DNA of 31,079 nt from the NCBI GenBank assembly GCA_018894775.1, contig JAHIPG010000278.1, positions 1 through 31,079 of the forward strand, in the 5' to 3' direction. Source of the stretch: Nanobdellota archaeon. GTDB lineage: Archaea; Nanobdellota; Nanobdellia; SCGC-AAA011-G17; VGLX01. Positions within the stretch are counted from its first letter, which is position 1; each line of letters starts with the position of its first letter. Positions 1 through 7,530 of this stretch are shown here, one piece after another. A program made the translations under genes and the position numbers. Under the pieces are notes generated by a model, which worked only from the letters and a program-made list of their open reading frames with translations, did no database searches and was not told the origin of the DNA.

Positions 1-1
1 A

Positions 2-208
2 AGAATGATTAGCAAACAGACTTTTAAGAATTCAATTTTAAATAACGTTAAAGACAAAAAATTATGCAAAGAACTAGAAAAAATCTACAATATGTCTATC
101 TTGCCAGTCAAAATATCTCATATACAAAAAACAAAAGAAAAAATAAATATGATTGACATCTCAGTAAAAAACCAAAACTTCATAGCTAACGGAATAATCG
201 TTCATAAT
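2..208 (+). other. Intein C-terminal segment inside aRF1
   Basis: The segment carries the two C-terminal splicing blocks. The first is around MIDISVKNQNFIANG; the second is GIIVHN, with the penultimate His and terminal Asn needed for Asn cyclisation. The first extein residue is Ser (209-211), an allowed +1 nucleophile. The preceding residues are Lys-rich and charged, like the spacer at the end of a full-length or mini-intein. Whether a homing endonuclease is present, or whether the intein is split with its C-half starting at the ATG at 5, cannot be seen because the window begins here. Confidence 0.9.
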
Positions 209-769
209 TCAGCACAAAGATACGCAAGAATCAGGTTAGAGATGAAAAAAGAATTCTTCAAAAGAGTAGCAGAACTGGTAAACAAAACCTTCCTTGGAAT
301 GAAAGAACTCAAAGGGATTTTGATTGGCGGACCAATGCCAACAAAAGATGAATTCGTAGATGGTGATTTCATAAATAATGAACTAAAGAAAAAAATAGTC
401 TCAATGCAAGACCTTAGTTATACAGGAGATTTTGGTCTTAACGAACTAGTTGATAAAAGTAAGGATGCTTTAGAAAAGGAAGCGGTGATGCAAGAGAAGA
501 AACTAGTCACAGAATTCTTTGAACTTCTAAGAAAAGATCCAGGCAAAGCAGCGTATGGAAAAGAAGAAGTCCTTAAAGCAATAAAAGCGGGAGCTGCAGA
601 AAAGATTTTGGTCTCTGAAGACTTATCAGATGATGAGCTCGAAGAAGTACAAGAGAAAGCGGAAGAGTTCGGAACAGAGATTAATATTATCAGTACAGAG
701 ACAAGAGAGGGAGTACAGATTCGGGACTTAGGACGCTATGCAGCCATTCTTAGGTATGCTTTAAGTTAA
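2..769 (+). CDS. prf1: Peptide chain release factor aRF1, 3' part with intein C-terminus
   Basis: This is the C-terminal part of the archaeal class I release factor, which reads all three stop codons and triggers peptide release on the ribosome. The frame is open to the left edge, so the gene starts outside the window; the ATG at 5 is probably internal. The first 68 residues after that ATG are the end of an intein, closing with NGIIVHN. The host protein resumes at the Ser codon at 209 with SAQRYARIR, the sequence that follows the GGQ tripeptide in aRF1/eRF1. The rest matches aRF1 domains 2-3: LKGILIGGPMPTKDEF, then DLSYTGDFGLNELVDKS, then the terminal domain ending in GVQIRDLGRYAAILRY. GGQ itself, the stop-codon recognition domain and most of the intein lie upstream. 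Family assignment is firm; completeness cannot be judged. Confidence 0.93.
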   Translation, partial: RMISKQTFKNSILNNVKDKKLCKELEKIYNMSILPVKISHIQKTKEKINMIDISVKNQNFIANGIIVHNSAQRYARIRLEMKKEFFKRVAELVNKTFLGMKELKGILIGGPMPTKDEFVDGDFINNELKKKIVSMQDLSYTGDFGLNELVDKSKDALEKEAVMQEKKLVTEFFELLRKDPGKAAYGKEEVLKAIKAGAAEKILVSEDLSDDELEEVQEKAEEFGTEINIISTETREGVQIRDLGRYAAILRYALS

Positions 770-849
770 AAAAAGGAGGTCGGTCGCTGATATTAATCAG
801 GAATAGCTGATAATCTATTTTCTTATTGTTCTAAAACTCAACAAAAATG

Positions 850-857
850 TTTAAAAA
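850..857 (+). promoter_or_regulatory. TATA box for scpB
   Basis: TTTAAAAA lies about 32 nt upstream of the scpB ATG, in an otherwise non-coding 116-nt gap. The spacing predicts a very short or absent 5' leader. Confidence 0.55.
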
Positions 858-885
858 CACCAATAACTTTCTTGTTTCTTAGGAA

Positions 886-1674
886 ATGCAAGATAAAAAG
901 AACAAAATAGAGGTAATACTCTTTACAACTGGAAAATTCATGGGCTTACAGGAGATAGCAGACTTCTGCGGCATAGGTTCTGTAGGAACAGTAAAAGAAT
1001 TACTGGAACAGCTAAAGAAAGATTATGAAGAGAAGCAAGGCCCATTATCTATATTTGAGGAAAAAGGAAAATACAAGCTTACAATAAGAAAACAATACAA
1101 CTACTTAACCACTAAATTGTTAGATGTAACAGAGATGGACAAGCCAACCCAAGGAACCTTAGCAATAATTGCATACAAGCAGCCAGCAATACAGGCAGAA
1201 GTCATAAAGATAAGAGGTAATAAAGCCTATGATCATATATCATCATTAAAAGAACTAAGTTTTGTAACATCCGAGAAATATGGAAGAACGAGGTTGATAA
1301 AGCTTACACAAAAATTCTTTGACTACTTCGACCTTGTAGAAGATCACCTTAAGGAGAAATTTTCAAATATGGCAAAATTAGAAAAAGAAACAAAGGAATT
1401 AGAAAAAGAATTGGATGAAGATGAGCCTCAGGAAACTGAAGCTAAGAAAAAAAGCTCTAAAAAATCAGACAAAACTGAAAAGGCTCCTGAACCGGCACCC
1501 ATGCCTGAGCCAAGTCCAGAGAAACCATGGGCAGGTTCTGAAAAGGAAGAAGTGCCAACACCTGAACCGGCACCTGAACCGATAACTCCCGAGCCATTGA
1601 ATAAATCTGATGAAGAACCAGAAGAATCATCCAAATCCAAATCTAAAAAAAAAGAGAAGTCTGCTCAGGAATAA
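886..1674 (+). CDS. scpB: Segregation and condensation protein ScpB
   Basis: ScpB is the winged-helix kleisin-associated subunit that binds ScpA and SMC in chromosome condensation. Residues 5-155 are the family's two winged-helix domains. The signature TLAIIAYKQPAIQAEV and IRG (about 91-110) and the GRTRLIKLTQKFFDYFDL ending (133-150) are clear. A coiled, Lys/Glu-rich linker follows (about 152-180), then a roughly 80-residue disordered tail with repeated PEPAP/PEPSP/TPEP units and a Lys/Ser-rich end; typical ScpB proteins lack so long a tail. The gene has its own TATA box, and the next gene starts 9 nt after its stop. No scpA or smc is in the window. ScpB assignment is confident; the role of the tail is unknown. 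Confidence 0.88.
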   Translation: MQDKKNKIEVILFTTGKFMGLQEIADFCGIGSVGTVKELLEQLKKDYEEKQGPLSIFEEKGKYKLTIRKQYNYLTTKLLDVTEMDKPTQGTLAIIAYKQPAIQAEVIKIRGNKAYDHISSLKELSFVTSEKYGRTRLIKLTQKFFDYFDLVEDHLKEKFSNMAKLEKETKELEKELDEDEPQETEAKKKSSKKSDKTEKAPEPAPMPEPSPEKPWAGSEKEEVPTPEPAPEPITPEPLNKSDEEPEESSKSKSKKKEKSAQE

Positions 1675-1683
1675 CTTCAAGAA

Positions 1684-3186
1684 ATGAAACTGAAAAAACA
1701 TTACCTGGTCATCCTCATATTTATAATCTCAATAATTTTCAGATTATATTTTTCATTCCAGAATCCTTATTATAGTGATAGCGAATCGTTCTTTCATCTT
1801 AGAAATATAGAACACATCCAGGAAACATACATGCCATTAAGCTTTGATCCTTTAAGCTATGATGGGAGAAATATAAGAGAAGTTCCACTATTTGATTACC
1901 TGCTTGCAGGATTAAGCTTTATACCTCATGCTTACAAAATAATCCCCACAATACTCATATCTTTAACAGTAATCATAGCTTATATGATAGCATTAAAGTT
2001 AACAAAAGACAATACATCAGCAATACTTTCAGCACTAATGACAGCATTCCTTCCTGCGGTGATCATACCAACACTAAATAAAATATCAATATTCTCATTA
2101 ATACTTCCATTATCTCTTTACATGGTCTATTGCCTAATAAGAATAGAAGAAAAAAGATTCCTCAATCATTTTGTGCTATTATGCTTTGCACTGCCAATAA
2201 TACACCCATTAGCATTGTTAGTAAGTGTGTCTTTCTTTGTATACATATTTTTGGTTATTGCAGAACCAGACCTGAAACTAAATCTTCTGAGAAAAGAAGC
2301 AATAATGTTCTCAATTTTCTTAGCGTTGTTGATAGAGTTCATCATATTCAAAAAAGCATTCCTCTCATTTGGCTTCACAATCATCTGGCAAAACATCCCG
2401 ACACAAATACTCGCAGACTACTTTGAACAAGCAAACCTGTTAGATATAATCTACACAGTAGGAATAATCCCCTTCATATTAGGAATCATAGGAATCGTAT
2501 TCGGTTTGATAAGAGATAAGACACATTTCGGGCTCATAACAATAAGCATAGCAATAGCACCTCTGGCTTTACTAGCACTCAAGCTGATAAATTTGGGGGA
2601 TGCATTGATAGTGCTAAGTCCGGTATTAGCAATAATTTCGGCGATTGCAATGATAAAATTCTTCAGATACATAAGGCTGACAAAATTTGCAAGTTACGAA
2701 ATAGTAGCAAAAGGATTCATCTTCATATTAATCATAATAACTATGATAATACCCTCATTCTCAACAGCTCAACAGGCTATGGAAAACACAATAACAGAAG
2801 ACGAAATAATCGTACTTAAAACATTGGAACAGGAAGCAGCACAGGATGAACAGGAAGCTGAGAATGTTGATATAACCATCGCATCATCATTAGAAGAAGG
2901 CCACTATGTAACTTACTTCGCAAAAAGAAAAGTATTCATGGATGAAAAATTCCTGTATACTCCAAACGTCAACATAAGATATAATAATCTCAAAACATTG
3001 TACACAACAATCTCAGGAAAAGAAGCATTAAGGATTGCGAATAAATATGGTATAGACTATATTTATATTTCACCAAGAACCAAAGAAATATTTGGAATAA
3101 AGGAGTTAGCATATACAACAGATGAAAAGTGCTTTAGAAAAATTTCAGAATCTGGAGAAGTCGAGGCTTATAAGATCAGGTGTTGA
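1684..3186 (+). CDS. STT3/AglB-like GT-C membrane glycosyltransferase
   Basis: A 500-residue polytopic membrane protein with about ten hydrophobic segments and a hydrophilic C-terminal domain of roughly 145 residues (about 355-500), predicted to be extracellular. The first loop carries YYSDSESFFHLR (29-40), which resembles the D-x-Y-Y-H-L-R motif of oligosaccharyltransferase STT3/AglB/PglB and other GT-C enzymes, with Glu34 where the catalytic Asp normally sits. No clear WWDYG sequon-binding motif is visible, so N-glycan transfer is only one possibility; other dolichyl-phosphate-sugar-dependent GT-C transferases fit too. The next gene overlaps its 3' end by 65 nt and encodes a similar protein, and a GT2 enzyme follows. 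The set probably assembles or transfers surface glycans. Confidence 0.65.
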   Translation: MKLKKHYLVILIFIISIIFRLYFSFQNPYYSDSESFFHLRNIEHIQETYMPLSFDPLSYDGRNIREVPLFDYLLAGLSFIPHAYKIIPTILISLTVIIAYMIALKLTKDNTSAILSALMTAFLPAVIIPTLNKISIFSLILPLSLYMVYCLIRIEEKRFLNHFVLLCFALPIIHPLALLVSVSFFVYIFLVIAEPDLKLNLLRKEAIMFSIFLALLIEFIIFKKAFLSFGFTIIWQNIPTQILADYFEQANLLDIIYTVGIIPFILGIIGIVFGLIRDKTHFGLITISIAIAPLALLALKLINLGDALIVLSPVLAIISAIAMIKFFRYIRLTKFASYEIVAKGFIFILIIITMIIPSFSTAQQAMENTITEDEIIVLKTLEQEAAQDEQEAENVDITIASSLEEGHYVTYFAKRKVFMDEKFLYTPNVNIRYNNLKTLYTTISGKEALRIANKYGIDYIYISPRTKEIFGIKELAYTTDEKCFRKISESGEVEAYKIRC

Positions 3187-4426
3187 ACTACTTTTAGTAG
3201 TTGTTACATTCCTGATGTTGATATGGCCTCATCTAAGGAGAGTGGATGCTGTTCTCTTAAGCGGCAAGGAAGCATATTATCATCTTCAGGAAGGAACTGT
3301 AGCGGTTATACTCACTTTTCTGAACCAGTACACAAATCTAGATATCCTATTTTTAGCAAAAACAGTTCCTATAATCTTAGGCCTAGCATCAATGCTAATT
3401 TTTTATAACATCCTCAGAAATTTAAAAATTAATTATGCTGTTGTCGTACTTTCAACATTAATACTCATATTCTCACCTAGCTTCATATATCTATTTGGAA
3501 CCTTGAATGCTTATGCCTTCATGTCATTCATAATCCTATTAGCACTATATCTTTTCATAATAAAAAAAGGATTCTTAGGTGTAGCTTTACTCTATCTGTT
3601 ACCATTCTTTAGCATATGGTCAACACTCTTAGCATTGTTATTAGTCTTGATATATTCATTAAAAAGAAAACGATTCAGATTATTCCTAGGAGCATTACCA
3701 TCCTTAGCAATATTCTACTTTTACACAACAAAAACTTTACCGAGCTATGGAAGCAGAATAATCTCTGATTTTGGAGGTGACTACGGATTAGGCATATTCA
3801 TAGTAATGCTTTCATTTTTAGGATTGCAATATCTATGGAGAAAAAAATATAGATATATTTCAGTATATCTAATGATTGCGTCAATCATATTATTTGCGTT
3901 CTTTGATATGAGAATATTATCTTATCTTAACTTCATACTGGTAACCCTTGCAGCGCTAGGTCTTATTGATCTGATGAAATTGCAATGGCGGAATGAGCTC
4001 ATAAAAAAACTATCAGCACTTATAATCATCAACGGATTTATATTCTCAGGATTATCATATATAACCTATGTAAGTTTTGACCTGCCAAACGAAGATATAA
4101 TAGAAATGGCAGAATACCTCAGAACACTTCCTGATGGCAATGTATTCTCGCATATATCCAGAGAGCCATGGATAGATTATTCAGGAAAGACTTTTGTGAC
4201 AGACAAAAATTTATTTTATGTAACAGATATACAGAAAGCATCTGTGATAATTGACGCCAAACAGATAAAATACATATGGCTTGACAAGGAACTCGAACAA
4301 AAAATCTGGACTGGGGAGGAAGAAGGCCTACAATTCCTTCTTGAATACAGCAAAAAATTCCAAAAGAAAAAAATAACAAATTATGTAACACTTTGGGAAG
4401 TTGAACAGTATGATATCTCTGATTAG
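3122..4426 (+). CDS. Second GT-C-like membrane protein
   Basis: A 434-residue polytopic membrane protein of the same architecture as its upstream neighbour: N-terminal helix, loop motif KEAYYHLQ (49-56) matching the neighbour's SESFFHLR position, about ten hydrophobic segments, and a C-terminal hydrophilic domain of about 110 residues (325-434). The ATG at 3122 gives a 65-nt overlap with the preceding gene. An in-frame ATG at 3215 (residue 32) would remove the overlap but also part of the first helix, so I keep 3122. The motif and layout suggest a GT-C-fold glycosyltransferase or a non-catalytic partner of the upstream protein. It is not a frameshifted continuation, because each protein has its own N-terminal loop motif and C-terminal domain. 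Confidence 0.55.
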   Translation: MKSALEKFQNLEKSRLIRSGVELLLVVVTFLMLIWPHLRRVDAVLLSGKEAYYHLQEGTVAVILTFLNQYTNLDILFLAKTVPIILGLASMLIFYNILRNLKINYAVVVLSTLILIFSPSFIYLFGTLNAYAFMSFIILLALYLFIIKKGFLGVALLYLLPFFSIWSTLLALLLVLIYSLKRKRFRLFLGALPSLAIFYFYTTKTLPSYGSRIISDFGGDYGLGIFIVMLSFLGLQYLWRKKYRYISVYLMIASIILFAFFDMRILSYLNFILVTLAALGLIDLMKLQWRNELIKKLSALIIINGFIFSGLSYITYVSFDLPNEDIIEMAEYLRTLPDGNVFSHISREPWIDYSGKTFVTDKNLFYVTDIQKASVIIDAKQIKYIWLDKELEQKIWTGEEEGLQFLLEYSKKFQKKKITNYVTLWEVEQYDISD

Positions 4427-5663
4427 CATAATAATTTATTTCATATTTCTTCTATCAATATACTTCGCGGTCTTTTGGCTGACAGTCCTATTACAGAAAG
4501 GGATTGGTGATGAAGAAAAAGAACTTAAAGGATCACCGATGATAACTGTAGCAATTCCTGCTTACAATGAAGAAAGTACAATAGGGCGGACAATAAAATC
4601 TGTGATAAACCTTGACTATCCAAAGGATAAACTTGAAATAATAATTGTGGATGATGGAAGTAAAGATAATACGGCAAATATAGCTAAAAAAATAATCGCA
4701 AAAAATAATAAATTAGATATTAGTCTGATAATGCAAAAAAATGCAGGTAAGGGGTCAGCTCTTAACGCCGCAATCAAGAAAGCTAAAGGTGAATTCTTCA
4801 TATGCATCGATGCTGATTCTATGGTAAGGGAAGATGCATTGAAAAAAATGCTTCCTGAGTTTAACGACCCTGACGTAGCCATAGTCTTGCCTTTGATGAA
4901 AATCAAAAATCCTAAGAATATGCTCGAAAAAATACAATGGTACGAATACCTGATTAATTTTTTCTACAAGAAACTTATGGCAAAACTTGATTGTGTCCAT
5001 GTATCACCAGGACCCTTCAGCATGTACAGGAAAAAAGTCTTAAAAGAACTTGGCGAGTTTGATGAAAATAATCTGACAGAAGATCTCGAGATAGCAATGA
5101 GAACACAGAAGCATAACTATAAAATAGTGCAATTATTGTCAACTGAAGTCTACACATACGCACCTACAAATCTGGTAGCTTTCTACAAACAAAGAAGAAG
5201 ATGGTATAAGGGAACAATATTCAACCTTGTGAAATATAGGAAATTAATATTCAACCCCAAATATGGTGACTTGGGTATTTTACATTTGCCAACAGTGATG
5301 CTCTCAGGAGCGATTATACTTACAATAATATTTGTCACAGCATATAACTATGTTCTGAAACCACTCTATTACAAAATTCATGATTTAAGCTTCGTGAATT
5401 ATGATTATCTTTTCTTTATCAACAAATGGGCTGCTAACTTTCAGGTTATAGACATAAATGTTGTAAACATATTCTTTGGAATAGTAACATTTATATTAGG
5501 TATCACAATAATTATCTTAGCAAATAAATACGCACAAGAAAGAACATTTAGGTATGGCGTAATGTTGATGCCAATCTACCTGATATTTTATGGCATTTTA
5601 ATGTTTGGGGTCTGGTTCGGTGTCTTAATAGAATTCATAACCGGAAGGAAACAAAGATGGTAG
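4410..5663 (+). CDS. Membrane GT2 family glycosyltransferase (processive type)
   Basis: Glycosyltransferase family 2 with an N-terminal membrane helix, a cytoplasmic GT-A domain and several C-terminal membrane helices, the layout of cellulose or hyaluronan synthase-like enzymes. Visible motifs are VAIPAYNEE at the domain start, IIIVDDGSKDNT (nucleotide binding), CIDADS (the D-x-D metal site), LTEDLE (TED, catalytic base) and QRRRWYKG (the Q-x-x-R-W motif of processive enzymes). Two starts are possible: TTG at 4401 or ATG at 4410. I chose the ATG, which overlaps the preceding stop by 17 nt. It likely makes or extends a polysaccharide or lipid-linked glycan from a UDP-sugar, working with the two GT-C proteins upstream. 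The sugar cannot be told from sequence. Confidence 0.88.
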   Translation: MISLISIIIYFIFLLSIYFAVFWLTVLLQKGIGDEEKELKGSPMITVAIPAYNEESTIGRTIKSVINLDYPKDKLEIIIVDDGSKDNTANIAKKIIAKNNKLDISLIMQKNAGKGSALNAAIKKAKGEFFICIDADSMVREDALKKMLPEFNDPDVAIVLPLMKIKNPKNMLEKIQWYEYLINFFYKKLMAKLDCVHVSPGPFSMYRKKVLKELGEFDENNLTEDLEIAMRTQKHNYKIVQLLSTEVYTYAPTNLVAFYKQRRRWYKGTIFNLVKYRKLIFNPKYGDLGILHLPTVMLSGAIILTIIFVTAYNYVLKPLYYKIHDLSFVNYDYLFFINKWAANFQVIDINVVNIFFGIVTFILGITIIILANKYAQERTFRYGVMLMPIYLIFYGILMFGVWFGVLIEFITGRKQRW

Positions 5664-6376
5664 TCACAAGGAAAGTTAGTATAAAGAGGCACATCTTAGC
5701 TATCATATTAGCAGTCCTTATTTTTCTTACAGGTATTTCCTTAGGAGCATTTGTAAACACTGAACGAACAGAACAATTAGAAGAAAAAACTGAACTAAGC
5801 AAGCTGGACTTTGATAGCCTTCAAGTACAGTACCTTTTTTTGACATCTTCACTCGAGACAGAGAAAAGTTGTTTGGCAGCAGCAGTTACACTTGAAGAAA
5901 ATGTAAATCTCTTAGAGGTATTGGGGAACAAATTAACAAAATATATAAGAGACCAAGTCTTGACAGACGAACCAGGATTTAGACTTCTAAAGAGGGAATA
6001 TACATTGGCAGAACTAAGATACTGGCTGTTCGCAGAGAAGTTTAAGGAAGCATGTGATTCTGACACTGTAACAATATTATACTTCTATTCGTCTGATAAT
6101 ACGTGCAGTTCCTGTGAAACTCAGGGAGTAATACTTGACTATCTAAAAGGAATGTTCAAAGATAAATTGTTGAACTTTGCATTAGATTCAGATTTTACAG
6201 GAGAACCTATGATAAACATCATAAAGAATACTTATAATATAACAAAGACACCAACTTTAATCATAAATAATAAAAAATATGAAGGCTTCTATTCCAAGGA
6301 AGAAATTACGCATATAATATGTCCACTTTACAAAGATGAACTATATATATGTGAAGGAGTAGGTGATAAAGAATGA
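5657..6376 (+). CDS. Membrane-anchored thioredoxin-fold protein
   Basis: 239 residues: an N-terminal signal anchor (about 11-33, basic residues before it, so the bulk is outside), a charged helical region (35-130) and a thioredoxin-like domain (135-225). The redox motif is CSSC (150-153) after the strand TVTILYFYS, and the cis-Pro loop is KTPTLIINNKKYEGF with Pro199. Two further Cys (222, 232) lie near the C-terminus. It begins within the last codons of the GT2 gene, and its stop overlaps the next ATG, so it is translationally coupled to both. An extracytoplasmic thiol oxidoreductase or isomerase role is likely; clients could include the very cysteine-rich secreted proteins encoded at 15440-23138, but that link is inference. 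Confidence 0.78.
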   Translation: MVVTRKVSIKRHILAIILAVLIFLTGISLGAFVNTERTEQLEEKTELSKLDFDSLQVQYLFLTSSLETEKSCLAAAVTLEENVNLLEVLGNKLTKYIRDQVLTDEPGFRLLKREYTLAELRYWLFAEKFKEACDSDTVTILYFYSSDNTCSSCETQGVILDYLKGMFKDKLLNFALDSDFTGEPMINIIKNTYNITKTPTLIINNKKYEGFYSKEEITHIICPLYKDELYICEGVGDKE

Positions 6377-6843
6377 TGTGTGAAATGTGCGGGCAAGAAA
6401 AACTACACTTATACAAAGCGATAGTTGAAGGTTCCCTCTTATCCGTATGTGATAAGTGCAAGAACTTTGGAAATGTCATATCAGTGGAAAAACCTAAGCT
6501 AGAAGAACAAAAAAAAGTAAAGAAGCCAGAACCAAAATTCGTAGATGAAGAAAAACAGGAAGTCGTTGTTGATGACTTTGCGAAGAAAATAAAAGAAGCA
6601 AGAGAAAAAATGGCATTGACCCAGGAACAGATGGCTAAATCAATCGCAGAAAAAGAATCAATCATACACAAAATAGAATCAAACCTGATGGTTCCGCCTA
6701 TGAGCCTCATCAAAAAGTTAGAGCAGTTCTTAAGGATAAAATTAATAGAAGAGTTTGATTCAAATAAGAGACCTGTAAAGGATTTCAGCCTTAAGGATGA
6801 GACAGTAACTATTGGTGATCTGATAAGGATCAAGAAAAAATAA
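6373..6843 (+). CDS. aMBF1-type zinc-ribbon/HTH transcription factor
   Basis: Archaeal multiprotein-bridging-factor 1 homologue. An N-terminal zinc ribbon has CEMCG (Cys3, Cys6) and CDKC (Cys26, Cys29). A Lys/Pro/Glu-rich linker follows (38-65), then a Cro/C1-type helix-turn-helix (about 68-125, with LTQEQMAKSIAEKES as the HTH core). The last 30 residues are charged, as in other aMBF1 proteins. In archaea aMBF1 is associated with transcription and with the small ribosomal subunit. Start ATG overlaps the stop of the thioredoxin gene (ATGA), making it the last gene of this overlapping run; a new promoter follows its stop. Confidence 0.88.
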   Translation: MMCEMCGQEKLHLYKAIVEGSLLSVCDKCKNFGNVISVEKPKLEEQKKVKKPEPKFVDEEKQEVVVDDFAKKIKEAREKMALTQEQMAKSIAEKESIIHKIESNLMVPPMSLIKKLEQFLRIKLIEEFDSNKRPVKDFSLKDETVTIGDLIRIKKK

Positions 6844-6852
6844 AAAGTAAAA

Positions 6853-6860
6853 TTTATATA
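6853..6860 (+). promoter_or_regulatory. TATA box for the M23-like gene
   Basis: TTTATATA is centred about 28 nt upstream of the ATG at 6885, the spacing of a leaderless archaeal transcript. Confidence 0.65.
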
Positions 6861-6884
6861 GAATAAAATAAGGCCTTTTCTAAT

Positions 6885-7493
6885 ATGAAAACATCCTTGA
6901 AAAATATGGTCATAAAATTATCACTAGCAGGCCTTTTGGCAGTTAGCTCAAGCTGTTCAATTACAGATGCACAAAAAAATGACTATAAATTACAATGGCC
7001 TCTTGACAACCCTGCTGTTACCCAAAAATTCGGAGAAAACAAAGGCACTATGTATAGGGATGGCCATTTAGGGGTAGACATGACAGAGTATTTTGGTGCT
7101 CCAGTAAAAGCTGCAGCAGAAGGTGTAGTTGTTGCTAGAGGATCTGACAACTGCTCTAACTTTGAAGAACCTAATTGCAATTACGGATTCGGAAACTGGA
7201 TTATGCTATGGCACCCTGAACTTAAGGTTAACACAGTATACAGCCACTTGGAGGAGCAGGCAGATAAGGATGTCGGCTTAGAAGTAAAACAGGGAGAAAC
7301 CATAGGCTATGAGGGAGGATCAGGATTCCAGTTTGACACAGGAACCTTGGAGCAGGTTACAGGAGATGAAAGCAGACACCATCTTGATTTTATGGTAGGA
7401 AAATTTCATATTTATACAACTTTCGAAGACAAAACAGATTTCCAGCTGATAGAGATTTACGACCCTTTTGAATTCTTACCACCTTTGAAATAA
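6885..7493 (+). CDS. Exported M23-family (LytM-like) protein with altered metal motif
   Basis: 202 residues with a signal sequence (basic start, hydrophobic 9-21, then SSSC at about 22-25; a lipoprotein site is possible but atypical). The M23 beta fold is recognisable: WPLDNPAVTQKFG, then GHLGVDM carrying the His and Asp metal ligands, APVKAAAEGVVV, the YSHL catalytic His, and VKQGETIGYEGGSG. The last motif, normally H-x-H, reads H-L-D here (codons cat ctt gat), so the third metal ligand is Asp or the site is dead. M23 enzymes normally cut peptidoglycan cross-links, which archaea lack. Possible roles are cleavage of partner cell walls, a non-peptidoglycan substrate, or a binding domain. It is a single-gene unit with its own TATA box. 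Confidence 0.82.
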   Translation: MKTSLKNMVIKLSLAGLLAVSSSCSITDAQKNDYKLQWPLDNPAVTQKFGENKGTMYRDGHLGVDMTEYFGAPVKAAAEGVVVARGSDNCSNFEEPNCNYGFGNWIMLWHPELKVNTVYSHLEEQADKDVGLEVKQGETIGYEGGSGFQFDTGTLEQVTGDESRHHLDFMVGKFHIYTTFEDKTDFQLIEIYDPFEFLPPLK

Positions 7494-7500
7494 AAACCTA

Positions 7501-7508
7501 TTTATATT
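7501..7508 (+). promoter_or_regulatory. TATA box for the METTL5-like/rpo11 operon
   Basis: TTTATATT is centred 26-27 nt upstream of the ATG at 7531, again leaderless spacing; it follows the M23-like stop codon directly. Confidence 0.65.
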
Positions 7509-7530
7509 AAACTGTTCTAAAATAAAGGAT

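Noticed and set aside
787..800. CTGAT/ATCAG hairpin after aRF1 as a terminator or C/D-box RNA
   Set aside because: The stem is only 5 bp, no T-run follows directly, and no proper C box (RTGATGA) pairs with the CTGA elements.
3122..3186. The overlap of the two GT-C genes read as one frameshifted gene
   Set aside because: Each protein has a complete N-terminal helix, loop motif and C-terminal domain, so they are two genes.
6945..6960. Lipoprotein cleavage site in the M23-like protein
   Set aside because: A Cys follows SSS, but the residue three before it is Ser rather than the usual Leu/Val/Ile, so ordinary signal peptidase cleavage is as likely.
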